A stretch of 64,000 nucleotides of DNA from positions 4,282,001-4,346,000 of the forward strand of contig NZ_JAUTAU010000001.1 in the NCBI RefSeq assembly GCF_030818775.1. Reading direction: 5' to 3'. The position numbers were made by a program, and so were the translations under genes. The notes under the pieces are model-generated. The model was not told where the DNA came from and did not search any database. It was given only the letters and a program-made list of their open reading frames with translations. The DNA is from Bacillus sp. SORGH_AS_0510. GTDB lineage: Bacteria > Bacillota > Bacilli > Bacillales > Cytobacillaceae. This document shows, one piece after another, positions 16,536 to 25,490 of this stretch (position 1 is the first letter of the stretch; every line of letters begins with the position of its first letter).

Positions 16536-17657
16536 TTAATCTTTTGAAATATTGGCTTGCAACTTGGTAAAATCAAGGTCCTGATAATAGCTATTCTTAA
16601 CCAAGATATTTGGACCTAAGCACGAAACAGCCGGACAATGACAGCTTAATTCCTTCGCTATACCTGTGTTTTGCCAGGCTTGATAGGCCTCTTCAAGTGG
16701 GGTTGTTTGGATATTTCCTAAAGGAGGTGTATCTCCGAAGTCCGTTACAATAATATCACCGCTAAATATGTTCACATTCAACCGAGAACGACCATCTGGA
16801 TCATTTCTGACGGTTACATTTTTACTCTGATAAAGCCTGTTTAAAAGGTCCAGATCCTCCTTGTTACTGCTGCATGCATAGAATGGCAATGTGCCAAACA
16901 GCATCCAAATCTTCTCATCTCTAATGTCCAGCAAGTGATGGATGGCTGATCTAATTTCATCCAAAGATAAAGTTTCAAGATTGCTAGCAAAGTCACTTGG
17001 ATACATTGGGTGCACCTCATGCCTCTGACAAAGCATTTCTTCTACAATTTGACGGTGAATACGTTCCAAATGTGGAAGTGTCCTCTTATTCAACATCGTT
17101 TCTGCCGAAACCATGACTCCTGCTTTTACGAGTTCTCTACTATTTTCTATGATCCTCTTAAAATATTTTTCTCGCTGCACATAATCAGGTTTACGCTCCA
17201 TTCGAGCAAAACCGCCTTCAACGAAATCGTCTACAGTGCCCCAATTATGTGAAATATGTAAAACATCCAAATATGGAATAATTGGTTCATATCGATTTAG
17301 TTCTAAAGTTAGGTTCGAATTCATCTGCGTTCGAACCCCACGCTCATGGGCATATTTTAAGATAGGTAGGACATAATCTCTGACAGAGGAATGAGAAAGC
17401 ATCGGTTCGCCACCTGTAATACTTAACGAACGCAAGTGCGGAATTTCCTCTAATCTTTGTAAAATAAGCTCAATTGGAAGGGCTGTTGGATCCTTTGTCT
17501 GAAGGGTATAGCCTACAGCACAATGCTCGCAGCGCATGTTGCAAAGTGTTGTAGTAGTAAATTCTATATTGGTAAGCAGGGGTTTTCCATATTGCTCAAT
17601 ATCTAAATATGCTTCCCAAGGATCGAAATGAGGGGTAATTTTTTTTAGTGTCTTCAT
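16536..17657 (-). CDS. yfkAB: Radical SAM / CxCxxxxC motif protein YfkAB
   Basis: 373 residues. Radical SAM cluster motif CNMRCEHC (CxxxCxxC) near residue 38, the GGEP motif in SITGGEPMLSH, and a second Cys motif CHCPAVSC (CxCxxxxC) near the C-terminus that probably holds a further iron-sulphur cluster. These two motifs define the YfkAB family. The reaction it catalyses is not known to me. Single-gene unit. The start ATG at 17657 has GGAG-type sequence a few bases upstream. Confidence 0.88.
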   Translation of the reverse strand: MKTLKKITPHFDPWEAYLDIEQYGKPLLTNIEFTTTTLCNMRCEHCAVGYTLQTKDPTALPIELILQRLEEIPHLRSLSITGGEPMLSHSSVRDYVLPILKYAHERGVRTQMNSNLTLELNRYEPIIPYLDVLHISHNWGTVDDFVEGGFARMERKPDYVQREKYFKRIIENSRELVKAGVMVSAETMLNKRTLPHLERIHRQIVEEMLCQRHEVHPMYPSDFASNLETLSLDEIRSAIHHLLDIRDEKIWMLFGTLPFYACSSNKEDLDLLNRLYQSKNVTVRNDPDGRSRLNVNIFSGDIIVTDFGDTPPLGNIQTTPLEEAYQAWQNTGIAKELSCHCPAVSCLGPNILVKNSYYQDLDFTKLQANISKD

Positions 17658-17887
17658 ACGAACTCCTTCATTTTTGTAGTAGGAAAAACTTTATTATTAT
17701 AGCGTATTTCGTAACGTAGATGCCAACAATAATTTGTTAAAATCATTTGAACGTAAAATTAGTATATTCTATGGCGATTTCTCTATTTCCATTGGCATAT
17801 GCATGGATTCCCGTATAATACATATTTGTTCAGGTATTAGTGAAAAATAATAGGATAGTAAATGAATTGTGGATGGTGGTAGTAGAT

Positions 17888-18676
17888 ATGGAAATGCAGC
17901 CTTTGAATGAAGCCGAAAAGCTAGCCTTAAAAAAACTGAAAATCTTTCGGCAAAGCATCCTCCGCTATATTTTACGTTCAATGCTTGCAAGTATGTTTAT
18001 TGGTTTTGGTGTCATTGTTGCGTTTAAAACTGGAAATTTCTTTTATGTAGTAGATTCACCGTTTGCCTACCCTATGGCAGCACTTACCTTTGGAGCAGCG
18101 ATTATACTGATCGCTTATGGTGGCGGTGATTTATTTACTGGAAATACGTTTTATTACACCTATGCTGCACTCCGCAAGAAAATGACTTGGATGGAAGTAC
18201 TAAAACTCTGGGTCTCTAGCTATGCAGGAAATATTTTAGGTGCAGCCGTCTTTGCCTTTATTATTTTTACAACAGGACTTTACGCCAGTTCGTCAGTAAA
18301 TGGTTTTCTTCTTCATGTGGTAGAGGTGAAAATGCAAGTTCCGACAACTGAATTATTCTTTAGGGCAATCCTTTGTAATTGGCTAGTTTGTATGGCCTTT
18401 TTCCTCCCCATGGGGCTAAAAGGGGATGGACCAAAAATGTTTGCTATGATGCTATTTGTTTTCTGCTTCTTTATTTCCGGATATGAACATAGTATCGCTA
18501 ACATGTGTACTTTTGCGATTGCTTTGGTATTACATCACCCAGGAACCATTTCTTGGGCTGGCGTAATCCACAATCTCGTTCCAGTTACAATCGGAAATCT
18601 GATAGGTGGAGCTGTATTTATGGCGATGATGTATTATTACGTAAATAAACCGTTTTTAGATGAATATCAAGAATAA
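17888..18676 (+). CDS. Formate/nitrite transporter family channel (FocA/NirC type)
   Basis: 262 residues from the chosen start, with six membrane spans. Family signature segments are GDLFTGNTFYYTYAAL in the re-entrant loop and SGYEHSIANMCTFAIAL, which contains the conserved His of the pore. It forms a pentameric channel for small anions such as formate or nitrite. The ATG at 17888 follows GGTGGTAG and suits the family N-terminus better than a GTG 48 bp upstream. It ends directly before a strong terminator. Which anion it carries is unclear. Confidence 0.85.
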   Translation: MEMQPLNEAEKLALKKLKIFRQSILRYILRSMLASMFIGFGVIVAFKTGNFFYVVDSPFAYPMAALTFGAAIILIAYGGGDLFTGNTFYYTYAALRKKMTWMEVLKLWVSSYAGNILGAAVFAFIIFTTGLYASSSVNGFLLHVVEVKMQVPTTELFFRAILCNWLVCMAFFLPMGLKGDGPKMFAMMLFVFCFFISGYEHSIANMCTFAIALVLHHPGTISWAGVIHNLVPVTIGNLIGGAVFMAMMYYYVNKPFLDEYQE

Positions 18677-18681
18677 GAGAT

Positions 18682-18714
18682 AGAGGATGTCCCAAATGTT
18701 TTGGGACATCCTCT
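18682..18714 (+). terminator. Strong intrinsic terminator after the formate/nitrite channel gene
   Basis: Perfect 15-bp stem AGAGGATGTCCCAAA / TTTGGGACATCCTCT with a 3-nt loop, followed by TTTAAT. Confidence 0.85.
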
Positions 18715-18752
18715 TTAATGTCGAATGCTATCACTTTTCCCATTTTTCGGGA

Positions 18753-18835
18753 ATATCGACAAATTCCCGGGGAAATAACAACAAATTTCGGTGATGCATC
18801 GACAATGTTTTGAAATATTCTAACAACTAAACAAC
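18753..18835. repeat. Degenerate short tandem repeat, about 21-bp period
   Basis: About four units with core ATCGACAAATT or AACAACAAATT, spaced 22, 21 and 21 bp (ACAA at 18759, 18781, 18802 and 18823). It lies between the channel-gene terminator and the recQ stop codon, where two genes converge. Looser than the 21-bp arrays at 25.5, 28.1 and 57.5 kb. Confidence 0.5.
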
Positions 18836-18849
18836 TGGAACAAAATGAC

Positions 18850-20982
18850 TTACTTACTTTTTTTACTTAAAAAATAGACATAAGCCTTTATCATAAAGTA
18901 GCTAACCTCTTCTGGGAGGAGTTCCTTTATTGGCTTTAGACGATCACGTCCTGCCTTTTCTACTGCTTTTTCTAAGAGCGGAATATATTCCTCTGGGATA
19001 TGCTTTGAAAAATCGACCTCTAAACCCTGCTGTGCACATTGGAGTAAATGATTTTCAACCGTACTAACTGCTAAATCCCGCTTTTCAGCAATTTCCTTAA
19101 TAGAGTAATCACTATGATGTAATTCCAATGTCTCCTTATGCGAATCCGTGACCGTCCTTTTTGCGGGTTTTTTCGCTGTCTTCTCCACAGGACTCTGCTC
19201 ACTTTGATAATCTGGATTATTTTCAACGAATGTGAGTATTCCCTCGATAAACTGAAGTCCATATTTTTGGAGTTTGAGTTCACCCACACCGCTTACCTGT
19301 AAAAACTCCTCGTTTGTAATCGGCAGTTTGACACACATATCCTTTAATGTTGCATCTGAAAATATTACAAACGGCGGGACTTTTTCCGAATCAGCAATTT
19401 GTTTACGCACTTCCCGTAACACTTCGAATAACGGATCGTTCTTAGAAACTTGTTTGACTTGAACCGTCTCTCGACGGAACACCTGTTGTTTTCCTAATAA
19501 AACATCCTTCCCCTTTGGAGAAACAAATAGAGTAGGAAATTGGCCTTGCTCAATGGCTATCAGCTCTTGCGAAATCAAGAATTCAATAAAGTCACTAACA
19601 TCTTTTGCACTCTTCTCCTTCATAATTCCGTAGGTAGGAAGACTGTTAAAACCCATTTCAACTACCTTTTGATTTTTCGACCCTGTCAAAACCTGTGCTG
19701 TGATGGTTTTACCAAAGCGTTGCCCCATCCGAATGACACAGGACATGACCATTTGTGCTTCTCGGGTTACATCAATACTAGTTCTAGTATCCAAGCAGTT
19801 ACCACATCTACCACATGGCTCTGTCTCTTGTTCACCAAAATATTTTATAATAAATTCCTGCAGACAGGCTTCCGTATGACAGTAATCTACCATTTGCTGA
19901 AGCTTTTCTAACTCTTGAGTAATTCGTATGCGATCACTGGATTGGTCAATAAGGAAGCGTTGAACCTGCACATCCTGTGGAGAGTAAAGAAGAATACATT
20001 CACTATCCAAACCATCACGTCCTGCACGACCGGCTTCTTGATAATAGCTTTCCATATTCTTCGGCATTTGATAGTGAAGGACATATCGAATATTGGATTT
20101 ATCAATCCCCATTCCAAAGGCAGACGTGGCGACCATCACCGTTGCCTTATCCTCTAAGAATCGTTCCTGCTCGTACATGCGGTCTTCGTCCCTCATCCCA
20201 GCGTGATAGCGGGCAACATTAATCTTCTCCTTTTGCAGTCTTTCATAAAGTAGGTCTACATTTTTCCTAGTCGCAGCATAAATAATCCCAGCTTCTTTCT
20301 CATTTTTTCTCAAATAGTCGAAGAGATACTTTTGTCGATCTTGGCCTTTAATTACTGAAAAGGAAAGATTCGTTCGCTCGAATCCGGTCATAACCGTATG
20401 TCTTTCATCAATACTTAAGAGACGACAAATATCTTCACGTACTCTTGGGGTTGCTGTCGCAGTTAATGCAAGAACATTTGGCCTTTGCGGTAGATTAGTA
20501 AGCATTTGATGGATATGGCGGTAGCTTGGACGAAAATCATGTCCCCATTGAGAAATACAGTGCGCTTCATCAACGGCTACTAACGGGATGTCCATTTCTC
20601 TTAAATCTTCAACAAAATCCGGTGACTCAAGTCTTTCTGGCGCGATGTAAAGAAGTTTATATTTCCCTTGCTTTGCATCATGAATCCGTTCATTCGCTTC
20701 ACTAAAACTCAAGGAACTGTTAATAAATGTAGCTGGAATACCGACCTGTAAGAGGGCATCTACCTGGTCCTTCATTAAAGAGATTAATGGGGAGATGACA
20801 AGCGTGGTTCCTGGTAGGACAAGCGCAGGGATTTGATAACAAATCGATTTACCTCCACCTGTGGGCATGACACAAATAGTATTATGGCCATTTAACACAG
20901 ATTGAATGGCCTGTTCTTGCCCTGTACGGAAGGAGCTGTAACCAAAATGTGTTTCTAGTAATGGCAATGCTTTTTCAAACAA
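18850..20982 (-). CDS. recQ: ATP-dependent DNA helicase RecQ
   Basis: 710 residues. The helicase core has Walker A MPTGGGKS, DEAH box VAVDEAHCISQWGHDFRPSY, and motif VI YYQEAGRAGRDG. A zinc-binding region follows with CxxxxC and CGRCGNC (about 365-395), a winged helix, an HRDC domain (about 520-595, with FLQVSGVGELKLQKYG) and a C-terminal helix-turn-helix extension (about 625-700, YSIKEIAEKRDLAVSTVENHLLQC) that gives the extra length. It unwinds 3'-5' at recombination and stalled-fork structures. Single-gene unit. Confidence 0.95.
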   Translation of the reverse strand: MFEKALPLLETHFGYSSFRTGQEQAIQSVLNGHNTICVMPTGGGKSICYQIPALVLPGTTLVISPLISLMKDQVDALLQVGIPATFINSSLSFSEANERIHDAKQGKYKLLYIAPERLESPDFVEDLREMDIPLVAVDEAHCISQWGHDFRPSYRHIHQMLTNLPQRPNVLALTATATPRVREDICRLLSIDERHTVMTGFERTNLSFSVIKGQDRQKYLFDYLRKNEKEAGIIYAATRKNVDLLYERLQKEKINVARYHAGMRDEDRMYEQERFLEDKATVMVATSAFGMGIDKSNIRYVLHYQMPKNMESYYQEAGRAGRDGLDSECILLYSPQDVQVQRFLIDQSSDRIRITQELEKLQQMVDYCHTEACLQEFIIKYFGEQETEPCGRCGNCLDTRTSIDVTREAQMVMSCVIRMGQRFGKTITAQVLTGSKNQKVVEMGFNSLPTYGIMKEKSAKDVSDFIEFLISQELIAIEQGQFPTLFVSPKGKDVLLGKQQVFRRETVQVKQVSKNDPLFEVLREVRKQIADSEKVPPFVIFSDATLKDMCVKLPITNEEFLQVSGVGELKLQKYGLQFIEGILTFVENNPDYQSEQSPVEKTAKKPAKRTVTDSHKETLELHHSDYSIKEIAEKRDLAVSTVENHLLQCAQQGLEVDFSKHIPEEYIPLLEKAVEKAGRDRLKPIKELLPEEVSYFMIKAYVYFLSKKSK

Positions 20983-21090
20983 AGGGGGTTCCTCCTCTCA
21001 AATTGAATGTGTCTCTTGGCTGTTAATGTCATGACTCTATTATACTGCTTTTTGGTAAAGGTTTCGCAAAAATTCCTGGAAGTTCATGCA

Positions 21091-21116
21091 AAAAAAGATC
21101 TCTTATGAAAGAGACC
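21091..21116 (-). terminator. Intrinsic terminator after the EamA gene
   Basis: On the minus strand, stem GGTCTCTT / AAGAGATC with a TCAT loop and seven T residues. It overlaps the last codons of the gene. Confidence 0.8.
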
Positions 21117-22023
21117 TCGTAATCACTTTATACACCTTCCCAATGTTCAGAAAACCAGATGAAATCAGTACCCCTGAAATGACCATGACGGTGCCTATTA
21201 CTTGCACATTGGTAACCGGTGTTCCTGTGACAACTGATATAAGCATAGTTACAACAGGTACTAGATTAAAGAATACAGCAGTATTAGCCGGACCTATCCT
21301 TTCCATTGCCTTATTCCACCAAAGATAGCCTAGTACACTAGTGAAAATGGCCATAAATAAAATGGCTCCCCAAGCAATAATAGGGGTTTTAATTTCTACA
21401 TTTGTACTTGGTGAAAAAATTGCTAGTATGACAAGAAATAAGGCGCCAGTTATCATCGTATAGGTGGTTGTTTCTAAGGAAGAACTAGTTTTCAAATATT
21501 TCCTCCCCAGCACCCCATATAGTGCCCAACACACATTCCCTGCCAAAATGAGAATGTCACCCTTTGAAAAAGAAAGAGTTTGTATGACTTCCCAAGATCC
21601 TCTGGTCAATACAAGGGTTACACCTAGAAGAGCAAAAAAGATTCCCATAGTTTGTTGTTTGGTGATTGGTGTTCTTAAGATAAAAAAAGCCATGATCAAC
21701 GTAACTAGCGGGTTGGTTCCCATAATTAAAGCACCATTCAACGGCGAAGTATGATTCATCCCAAAAAAGAAGAAAGCGTTAAAACCAAATATCCCTACTA
21801 TCCCTAGTATGGTATAAGTGATTCCATGCCGGAGAATCGTTTCCCATTTTACTTTCTTTTGGATGATTAAAAGGGCAAACATGACAACTGCCGCAATCCC
21901 AAATCTCCACCCTGCAGCACTTGCCGCAGAAAAATATTGAACTGCATATTTAGCAAGATTGAAGGTGGCGCCTGTTACTAACACGAACCCCATTAGCATT
22001 CCTGTCACTTTAGCGTTTTTCAT
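21103..22023 (-). CDS. EamA-family (DMT) transporter
   Basis: 306 residues with ten membrane spans built from two EamA repeats. Segments: FNLAKYAVQYFSAASAAGWRFG in the first half and VCWALYGVLGRKYL, then SVLGYLWWNKAMERIGP, in the second. The family exports metabolites or drugs. The start at 22023 has GGAGG 9 nt upstream inside the MerR gene; the two genes overlap by 14 bp. Co-transcription with a MerR sensor behind a 19-bp-spacer promoter suggests inducible efflux of a compound sensed by that MerR protein. Substrate unknown. Confidence 0.85.
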   Translation of the reverse strand: MKNAKVTGMLMGFVLVTGATFNLAKYAVQYFSAASAAGWRFGIAAVVMFALLIIQKKVKWETILRHGITYTILGIVGIFGFNAFFFFGMNHTSPLNGALIMGTNPLVTLIMAFFILRTPITKQQTMGIFFALLGVTLVLTRGSWEVIQTLSFSKGDILILAGNVCWALYGVLGRKYLKTSSSLETTTYTMITGALFLVILAIFSPSTNVEIKTPIIAWGAILFMAIFTSVLGYLWWNKAMERIGPANTAVFFNLVPVVTMLISVVTGTPVTNVQVIGTVMVISGVLISSGFLNIGKVYKVITRSLS

Positions 22024-22411
22024 TGGAGTCTTCCTCCAGCATGTCTTGATAAGTTGTCAGCTTCTCTTCGGTTAACTGAATGACCATTTCCAATTCTCTT
22101 TTTTGTTGCTCCAATGTCAGCAAATGTTTTTCTAAAATATGCTTTCGTTTTTGTATTTTCGTGCTTCTGTCTTGTTCAGAATCCTTGTTTTCTAAAAGAC
22201 AACCATCCACTAAGAACTCTTGGATATCTTCAAGAGACATTCCTGTATTTTTAAGAACCTTCATAAATTGCAACAATCGGACTTCTCCATCGGTATACAG
22301 CCTTTTTCCACTAAGCCTTGTCGGCGAAGATAACAGTCCAATCTTTTCATAATATCGTAACGTATGTGCAGTAAACCCCGTTTGCTGGGCAACTTCCGAA
22401 ATACTGTACAT
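22010..22411 (-). CDS. MerR-family transcriptional regulator
   Basis: 133 residues. The N-terminal winged helix-turn-helix is MYSISEVAQQTGFTAHTLRYYEKIGLL; the second DNA-contact part is RLYTDGEVRLLQFMKVLKNTGMSLEDI. A long dimerisation helix (about 75-120) follows, with a short tail lacking a recognised ligand-binding domain. A single Cys in DGCLLE is the only obvious thiol. The start at 22411 is supported by AGGAGGT 9 nt upstream. It is the first gene of a two-gene unit with the EamA transporter and probably activates its own promoter by realigning a 19-bp spacer. Confidence 0.9.
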   Translation of the reverse strand: MYSISEVAQQTGFTAHTLRYYEKIGLLSSPTRLSGKRLYTDGEVRLLQFMKVLKNTGMSLEDIQEFLVDGCLLENKDSEQDRSTKIQKRKHILEKHLLTLEQQKRELEMVIQLTEEKLTTYQDMLEEDSNEKR

Positions 22412-22433
22412 GACACAAACACCTCCTATACAC

Positions 22434-22464
22434 ATGCTACAACTTAGAGTTAGCTCTAAGTCAA
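22434..22464 (-). promoter_or_regulatory. MerR-type promoter with operator in the spacer
   Basis: -35 TTGACT (22464-22459) and -10 TAGCAT (22439-22434) are 19 bp apart, 2 bp more than usual. The spacer region carries the dyad ACTTAGAG-TTAG-CTCTAAGT (22442-22461). An over-long spacer holding a dyad is the known arrangement for MerR activation by DNA untwisting. Confidence 0.8.
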
Positions 22465-22540
22465 TATTAATTTGGAATTTTTTTCTTAATAAAAAAAAAC
22501 TGCCGATTATCTCTCGACAGTCTTCTTCTTTTTATACAAA

Positions 22541-22707
22541 GGCTGTGTTAAAGAACAGTGTTGATTTATACATCCTGTTAATTGGAGCGGAAGGCACAAA
22601 GACTCCTGTGGGAGTATGGTTCAGGAGAGACCGCGCAGACGCTTGCGTCGAGGAGGATCGCCGCGAAGTGCCTGGAGCGGAAATCAACAGGCAAGTTTAA
22701 CAGAGCC
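22541..22707 (+). mobile_element. MITE-like element, copy B, with exact 8-bp target duplication
   Basis: 167-bp non-coding element. Ends are GGCTGTGTTAAA and TTTAACAGAGCC, an 11/12 terminal inverted repeat. Inside, TGTT(G/A)ATTGGAGCGGAA near the left pairs with GGAGCGGAAATCAACA near the right, and a GC-rich core (CAGACGCTTGCGTCG) can fold. It is flanked by the direct repeat TATACAAA at 22533-22540 and 22708-22715, a clear sign of insertion. Further copies are at 15936-16095, 38031-38260, 50096-50172 and 63723-63906. Confidence 0.88.
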
Positions 22708-23801
22708 TATACAAAAAGATTATTTAATATTTGCTCTCTGTGCTCCCCTTTTTTAGGAGGCGGTGAGAATACCTTCTGCTTTAAATCACTATGCATCTTC
22801 ACTTGACAGTCTCCCCATGATGAAATGAAGATTAATTCTTTTTCTTTAAAATAAGGATACTCGTTCAGTTCCCCTACTTCTAACACCGGCGCCATACAGC
22901 AATCTACTTTTTGGGCAAACTCGATCCACTCATAGAAGGTTTTACTTTTAAAAAGGGTGGTCACTTCATGAAAAAATGGATTATCTTCCTCCGTTTTTGT
23001 AAAATGTGCGGCAATCCACTTCTCACGCCCATGAGCCAGACAAAAGTTCTCCCAAAACTTCGGCTCCAGTGCACCAATACTCATATACCTTCCGTCCTGT
23101 GTTTCATATAAGGCATATGATATGGTGCTACCGTTTAGCACGTTAATACCGTTCGCCTCACCAGTTTCTTTTTCAACCATGACGTGATTACCCAGTAACG
23201 ATACAAGTTGATCGGTGATTGAAATAGAATGATAGCTTCCCTTTCCTGTTAGGGAACGTGAGACTAGCCCCGCAAGAATTCGTTCATTCGCTGCAAACCC
23301 GCCTAAATAATCGGCAATTGTAATAGTGGGATGAACTGGCTTGCCCTGTTGATCCTTTAACTGGGCCAGTACACCGCTTAACGCCATGTAATTAAGGTCA
23401 TGATTCCCAAGCTTGCTCAGCAATCCATTTTGCCCATACCCAGAAATAGAGCAATACACGATATCAGGTTTTACCTTTTCAACTGCCTCATAACCAAGCC
23501 CCAATTTCTCCATGACACCGGGTCTAAAGCTTTCGATAAGGACATCTGCTTGAGCAATTAACTTTCGTGCCGTCTCTAGCCCGTCCTTTTCCTTCAAATT
23601 TAGTGTAATGCTTTTCTTTTGTCTGTTGTTCGCTAGAAAAACAAGCCCTGTTCCCTGTTTGGATAATCCGGTGTTTCGCGCAGGATCTCCTTCAGGTGGC
23701 TCCACCTTAATGATTTCCGCACCTAATTCGGCTAACCGTAATGTGGCATATGGTCCTGGTAAGTAGTTAGTAAAATCTATCACTTTGATTCCTTCAAGCA
23801 T
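22707..23801 (-). CDS. Family III CoA-transferase fold protein, alpha-methylacyl-CoA racemase-like
   Basis: 364 residues of the CaiB/BaiF superfamily. The start MLEGIKVIDFTNYLPGPYAT and GAEIIKVEPPEGD bind CoA. Catalytic positions known from bacterial alpha-methylacyl-CoA racemase appear as His134 (GNHDLNYMALSGV), Asp164 (TIADYLGG) and Glu246 (GALEPKFW). This fits a racemase that converts (2R)- to (2S)-2-methylacyl-CoA before beta-oxidation better than a formyl-CoA transferase. It starts 17 bp after the acyl-CoA synthetase stop. The stop codon TAG spans the right end of MITE copy B; without the insertion the next codon would have been TAA, so the protein is unchanged. Family call firm, racemase activity probable. 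Confidence 0.8.
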   Translation of the reverse strand: MLEGIKVIDFTNYLPGPYATLRLAELGAEIIKVEPPEGDPARNTGLSKQGTGLVFLANNRQKKSITLNLKEKDGLETARKLIAQADVLIESFRPGVMEKLGLGYEAVEKVKPDIVYCSISGYGQNGLLSKLGNHDLNYMALSGVLAQLKDQQGKPVHPTITIADYLGGFAANERILAGLVSRSLTGKGSYHSISITDQLVSLLGNHVMVEKETGEANGINVLNGSTISYALYETQDGRYMSIGALEPKFWENFCLAHGREKWIAAHFTKTEEDNPFFHEVTTLFKSKTFYEWIEFAQKVDCCMAPVLEVGELNEYPYFKEKELIFISSWGDCQVKMHSDLKQKVFSPPPKKGEHREQILNNLFV

Positions 23802-23818
23802 GATTAGGACCCTTTCTC

Positions 23819-25393
23819 TTATGCATTTTTAGAGCCAGGAGCAAATAGTTCCTCCAGCTGCTTGCGAAGGACAAACTTTTGAATCTTTCCGCTGGCATTA
23901 CGTGGGAGTGCGTCACAAAATACGTATTTTCGCGGTCGCTTATAATTCGCGAGTTTATTACTATTTTTACAATAGTCATCGAGTTCTTGGTCCGTTACAG
24001 ATGGATCTTTTTTTACAACAAAAGCAGTAACGGTTTCCCCCCAACGGTCATCAGGCTGCCCAACAATCGCTACATCAAGGACTGCTGGATGTGAGTGCAG
24101 GAGGTCCTCCACTTCTCGTGGATAAATATTCTCTCCACCGCTGATAATCATATCGTCGACACGGTCATTCACCCATAGGTAGCCATCTTCATCTAAATAG
24201 CCAATATCTCCGGAATGGTACCAGCCTTTGTACAAGGCTTTTTCTGTTGCTTCCTCCCGATTAAAATAACCGGACATCATACACGGCCCTTGGACAATGA
24301 TTTCTCCTGTTTCCCCTGTTGGGACTATATCATCTGGATCGGAAGGACCGTCCTCTCGTGTTCGGACAATGCGGATATCATGATTGAGACAGGCCTGGCC
24401 GGCAGAACCTGCTTTTGTCAGCTGATCTGCTTCAGATAGGAAAGTGATAGCTGGACCCATTTCCGTCATCCCATAGGCCTGGACAAGAGCAATCCCCAAC
24501 TGGTCATGGCAGGCATGAACAAGTGATGGAGCCATTGGTGCTGCGCCATATAATCCTAGTTTTAAGCTGGAAATATCATATTGTGTAAGGTCTTCTTGTA
24601 AAAGCATGTTCCACATGGTTGGTGCCGCGAAGAATTTCGTAATCTTTTCTTGTTGGATTAGTTCTAGTACTTTCTTTGGATTGAATTGGTGCAAGACTAC
24701 ATTTCGGGCTCCCACATGAATTCTCGGCAGGATGGCACAATGAAGCTCGGCGCAGTGAAACATGGGTGCAGTCACAAGACCTACATCTGTTGCTTCGTAT
24801 TTAGTCGCACCGATAACTAATAAGCTTTGTTCGACCATGTTCCGGTGGCGGTGGAGGACTCCCTTTGGCCGACCGGTTGTCCCACTTGTATACATGATAG
24901 CGTATAGGTCGTTTTCATTTACTTCTGTGTGGATTACTTGAGTTGAGCTAGTGTTGAGTTTTTCTTGGTAGCTGGCTGCATAGGCAGGTGTGTCTTCATC
25001 AATAAACCAGAAGGCACTTTGTGGGAAGCGGTTTTCGATAGCGGCAATAACAGGCTCTAATGCTTTTTCAAAAAGAACAACCTTTGGGGCGGCATCTGAT
25101 AAAATATATGCCACTTCTTCAGGCATTAACCGGAAATTAATCGGATTGAAGACCGCACCGATTTTTGCGCAGGCAATAAACGTGGTCGCCAGTTCTTCGG
25201 TATTAAATAGGAAAGTGGAGACACGATCTCCTTTTTGTATGCCTTCGTTTACTAGGGCATTCGCAAGTCGATTGACTTGATCATTCCATTCTTTGTAGGT
25301 AAACCGGGTATTTTTCCTGACATCATAGATTGCTTCCTTGTTTGGGAACTTTTTTACCGTCAAATCAAAGATTTTTCCGATTGTCGTACTCAT
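23819..25393 (-). CDS. Acyl-CoA synthetase (AMP-forming), fatty-acid-CoA ligase type
   Basis: 524 residues of the ANL superfamily. ATP-binding A3 motif YTSGTTGRPKGVLHRH (about 165-180), A5 motif QAYGMTEMGPA, A7/A8 motif WYHSGDIGYLDEDGYLWVNDRVDDMIISGGENIYP, and A10 Lys in NASGKIQK near the C-terminus. It activates a carboxylic acid with ATP and CoA. Upstream neighbour is a thiolase and downstream a methylacyl-CoA racemase-like gene, so a branched or medium-chain acid is likely. Chain-length specificity cannot be read from the sequence. Confidence 0.9.
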   Translation of the reverse strand: MSTTIGKIFDLTVKKFPNKEAIYDVRKNTRFTYKEWNDQVNRLANALVNEGIQKGDRVSTFLFNTEELATTFIACAKIGAVFNPINFRLMPEEVAYILSDAAPKVVLFEKALEPVIAAIENRFPQSAFWFIDEDTPAYAASYQEKLNTSSTQVIHTEVNENDLYAIMYTSGTTGRPKGVLHRHRNMVEQSLLVIGATKYEATDVGLVTAPMFHCAELHCAILPRIHVGARNVVLHQFNPKKVLELIQQEKITKFFAAPTMWNMLLQEDLTQYDISSLKLGLYGAAPMAPSLVHACHDQLGIALVQAYGMTEMGPAITFLSEADQLTKAGSAGQACLNHDIRIVRTREDGPSDPDDIVPTGETGEIIVQGPCMMSGYFNREEATEKALYKGWYHSGDIGYLDEDGYLWVNDRVDDMIISGGENIYPREVEDLLHSHPAVLDVAIVGQPDDRWGETVTAFVVKKDPSVTDQELDDYCKNSNKLANYKRPRKYVFCDALPRNASGKIQKFVLRKQLEELFAPGSKNA

Positions 25394-25420
25394 TTAACCG
25401 CCTCCATTAATAGATTGGCA

Positions 25421-25450
25421 GGCAATCGGTGGGGACCGATTGCCTTTTTT
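25421..25450 (+). terminator. Terminator-like hairpin reading on the plus strand between two minus-strand genes
   Basis: Perfect stem GGCAATCGGT / ACCGATTGCC with a 4-nt loop and six T residues on the plus strand only. No plus-strand gene lies near, so it would stop antisense transcription coming from 23.8-25.4 kb, or act as a simple RNA hairpin in the minus transcript. Confidence 0.5.
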
Positions 25451-25490
25451 ATGTTTTTTGCGGGTATTTATATGTTTGATTGCTTTTTAT

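Noticed and set aside
22410..22806. Open frames across the MITE copies (also at 15.9, 38.0 and 63.7 kb)
   Set aside because: The predicted peptides differ in frame and length between copies; the conserved thing is the DNA with its inverted repeats.
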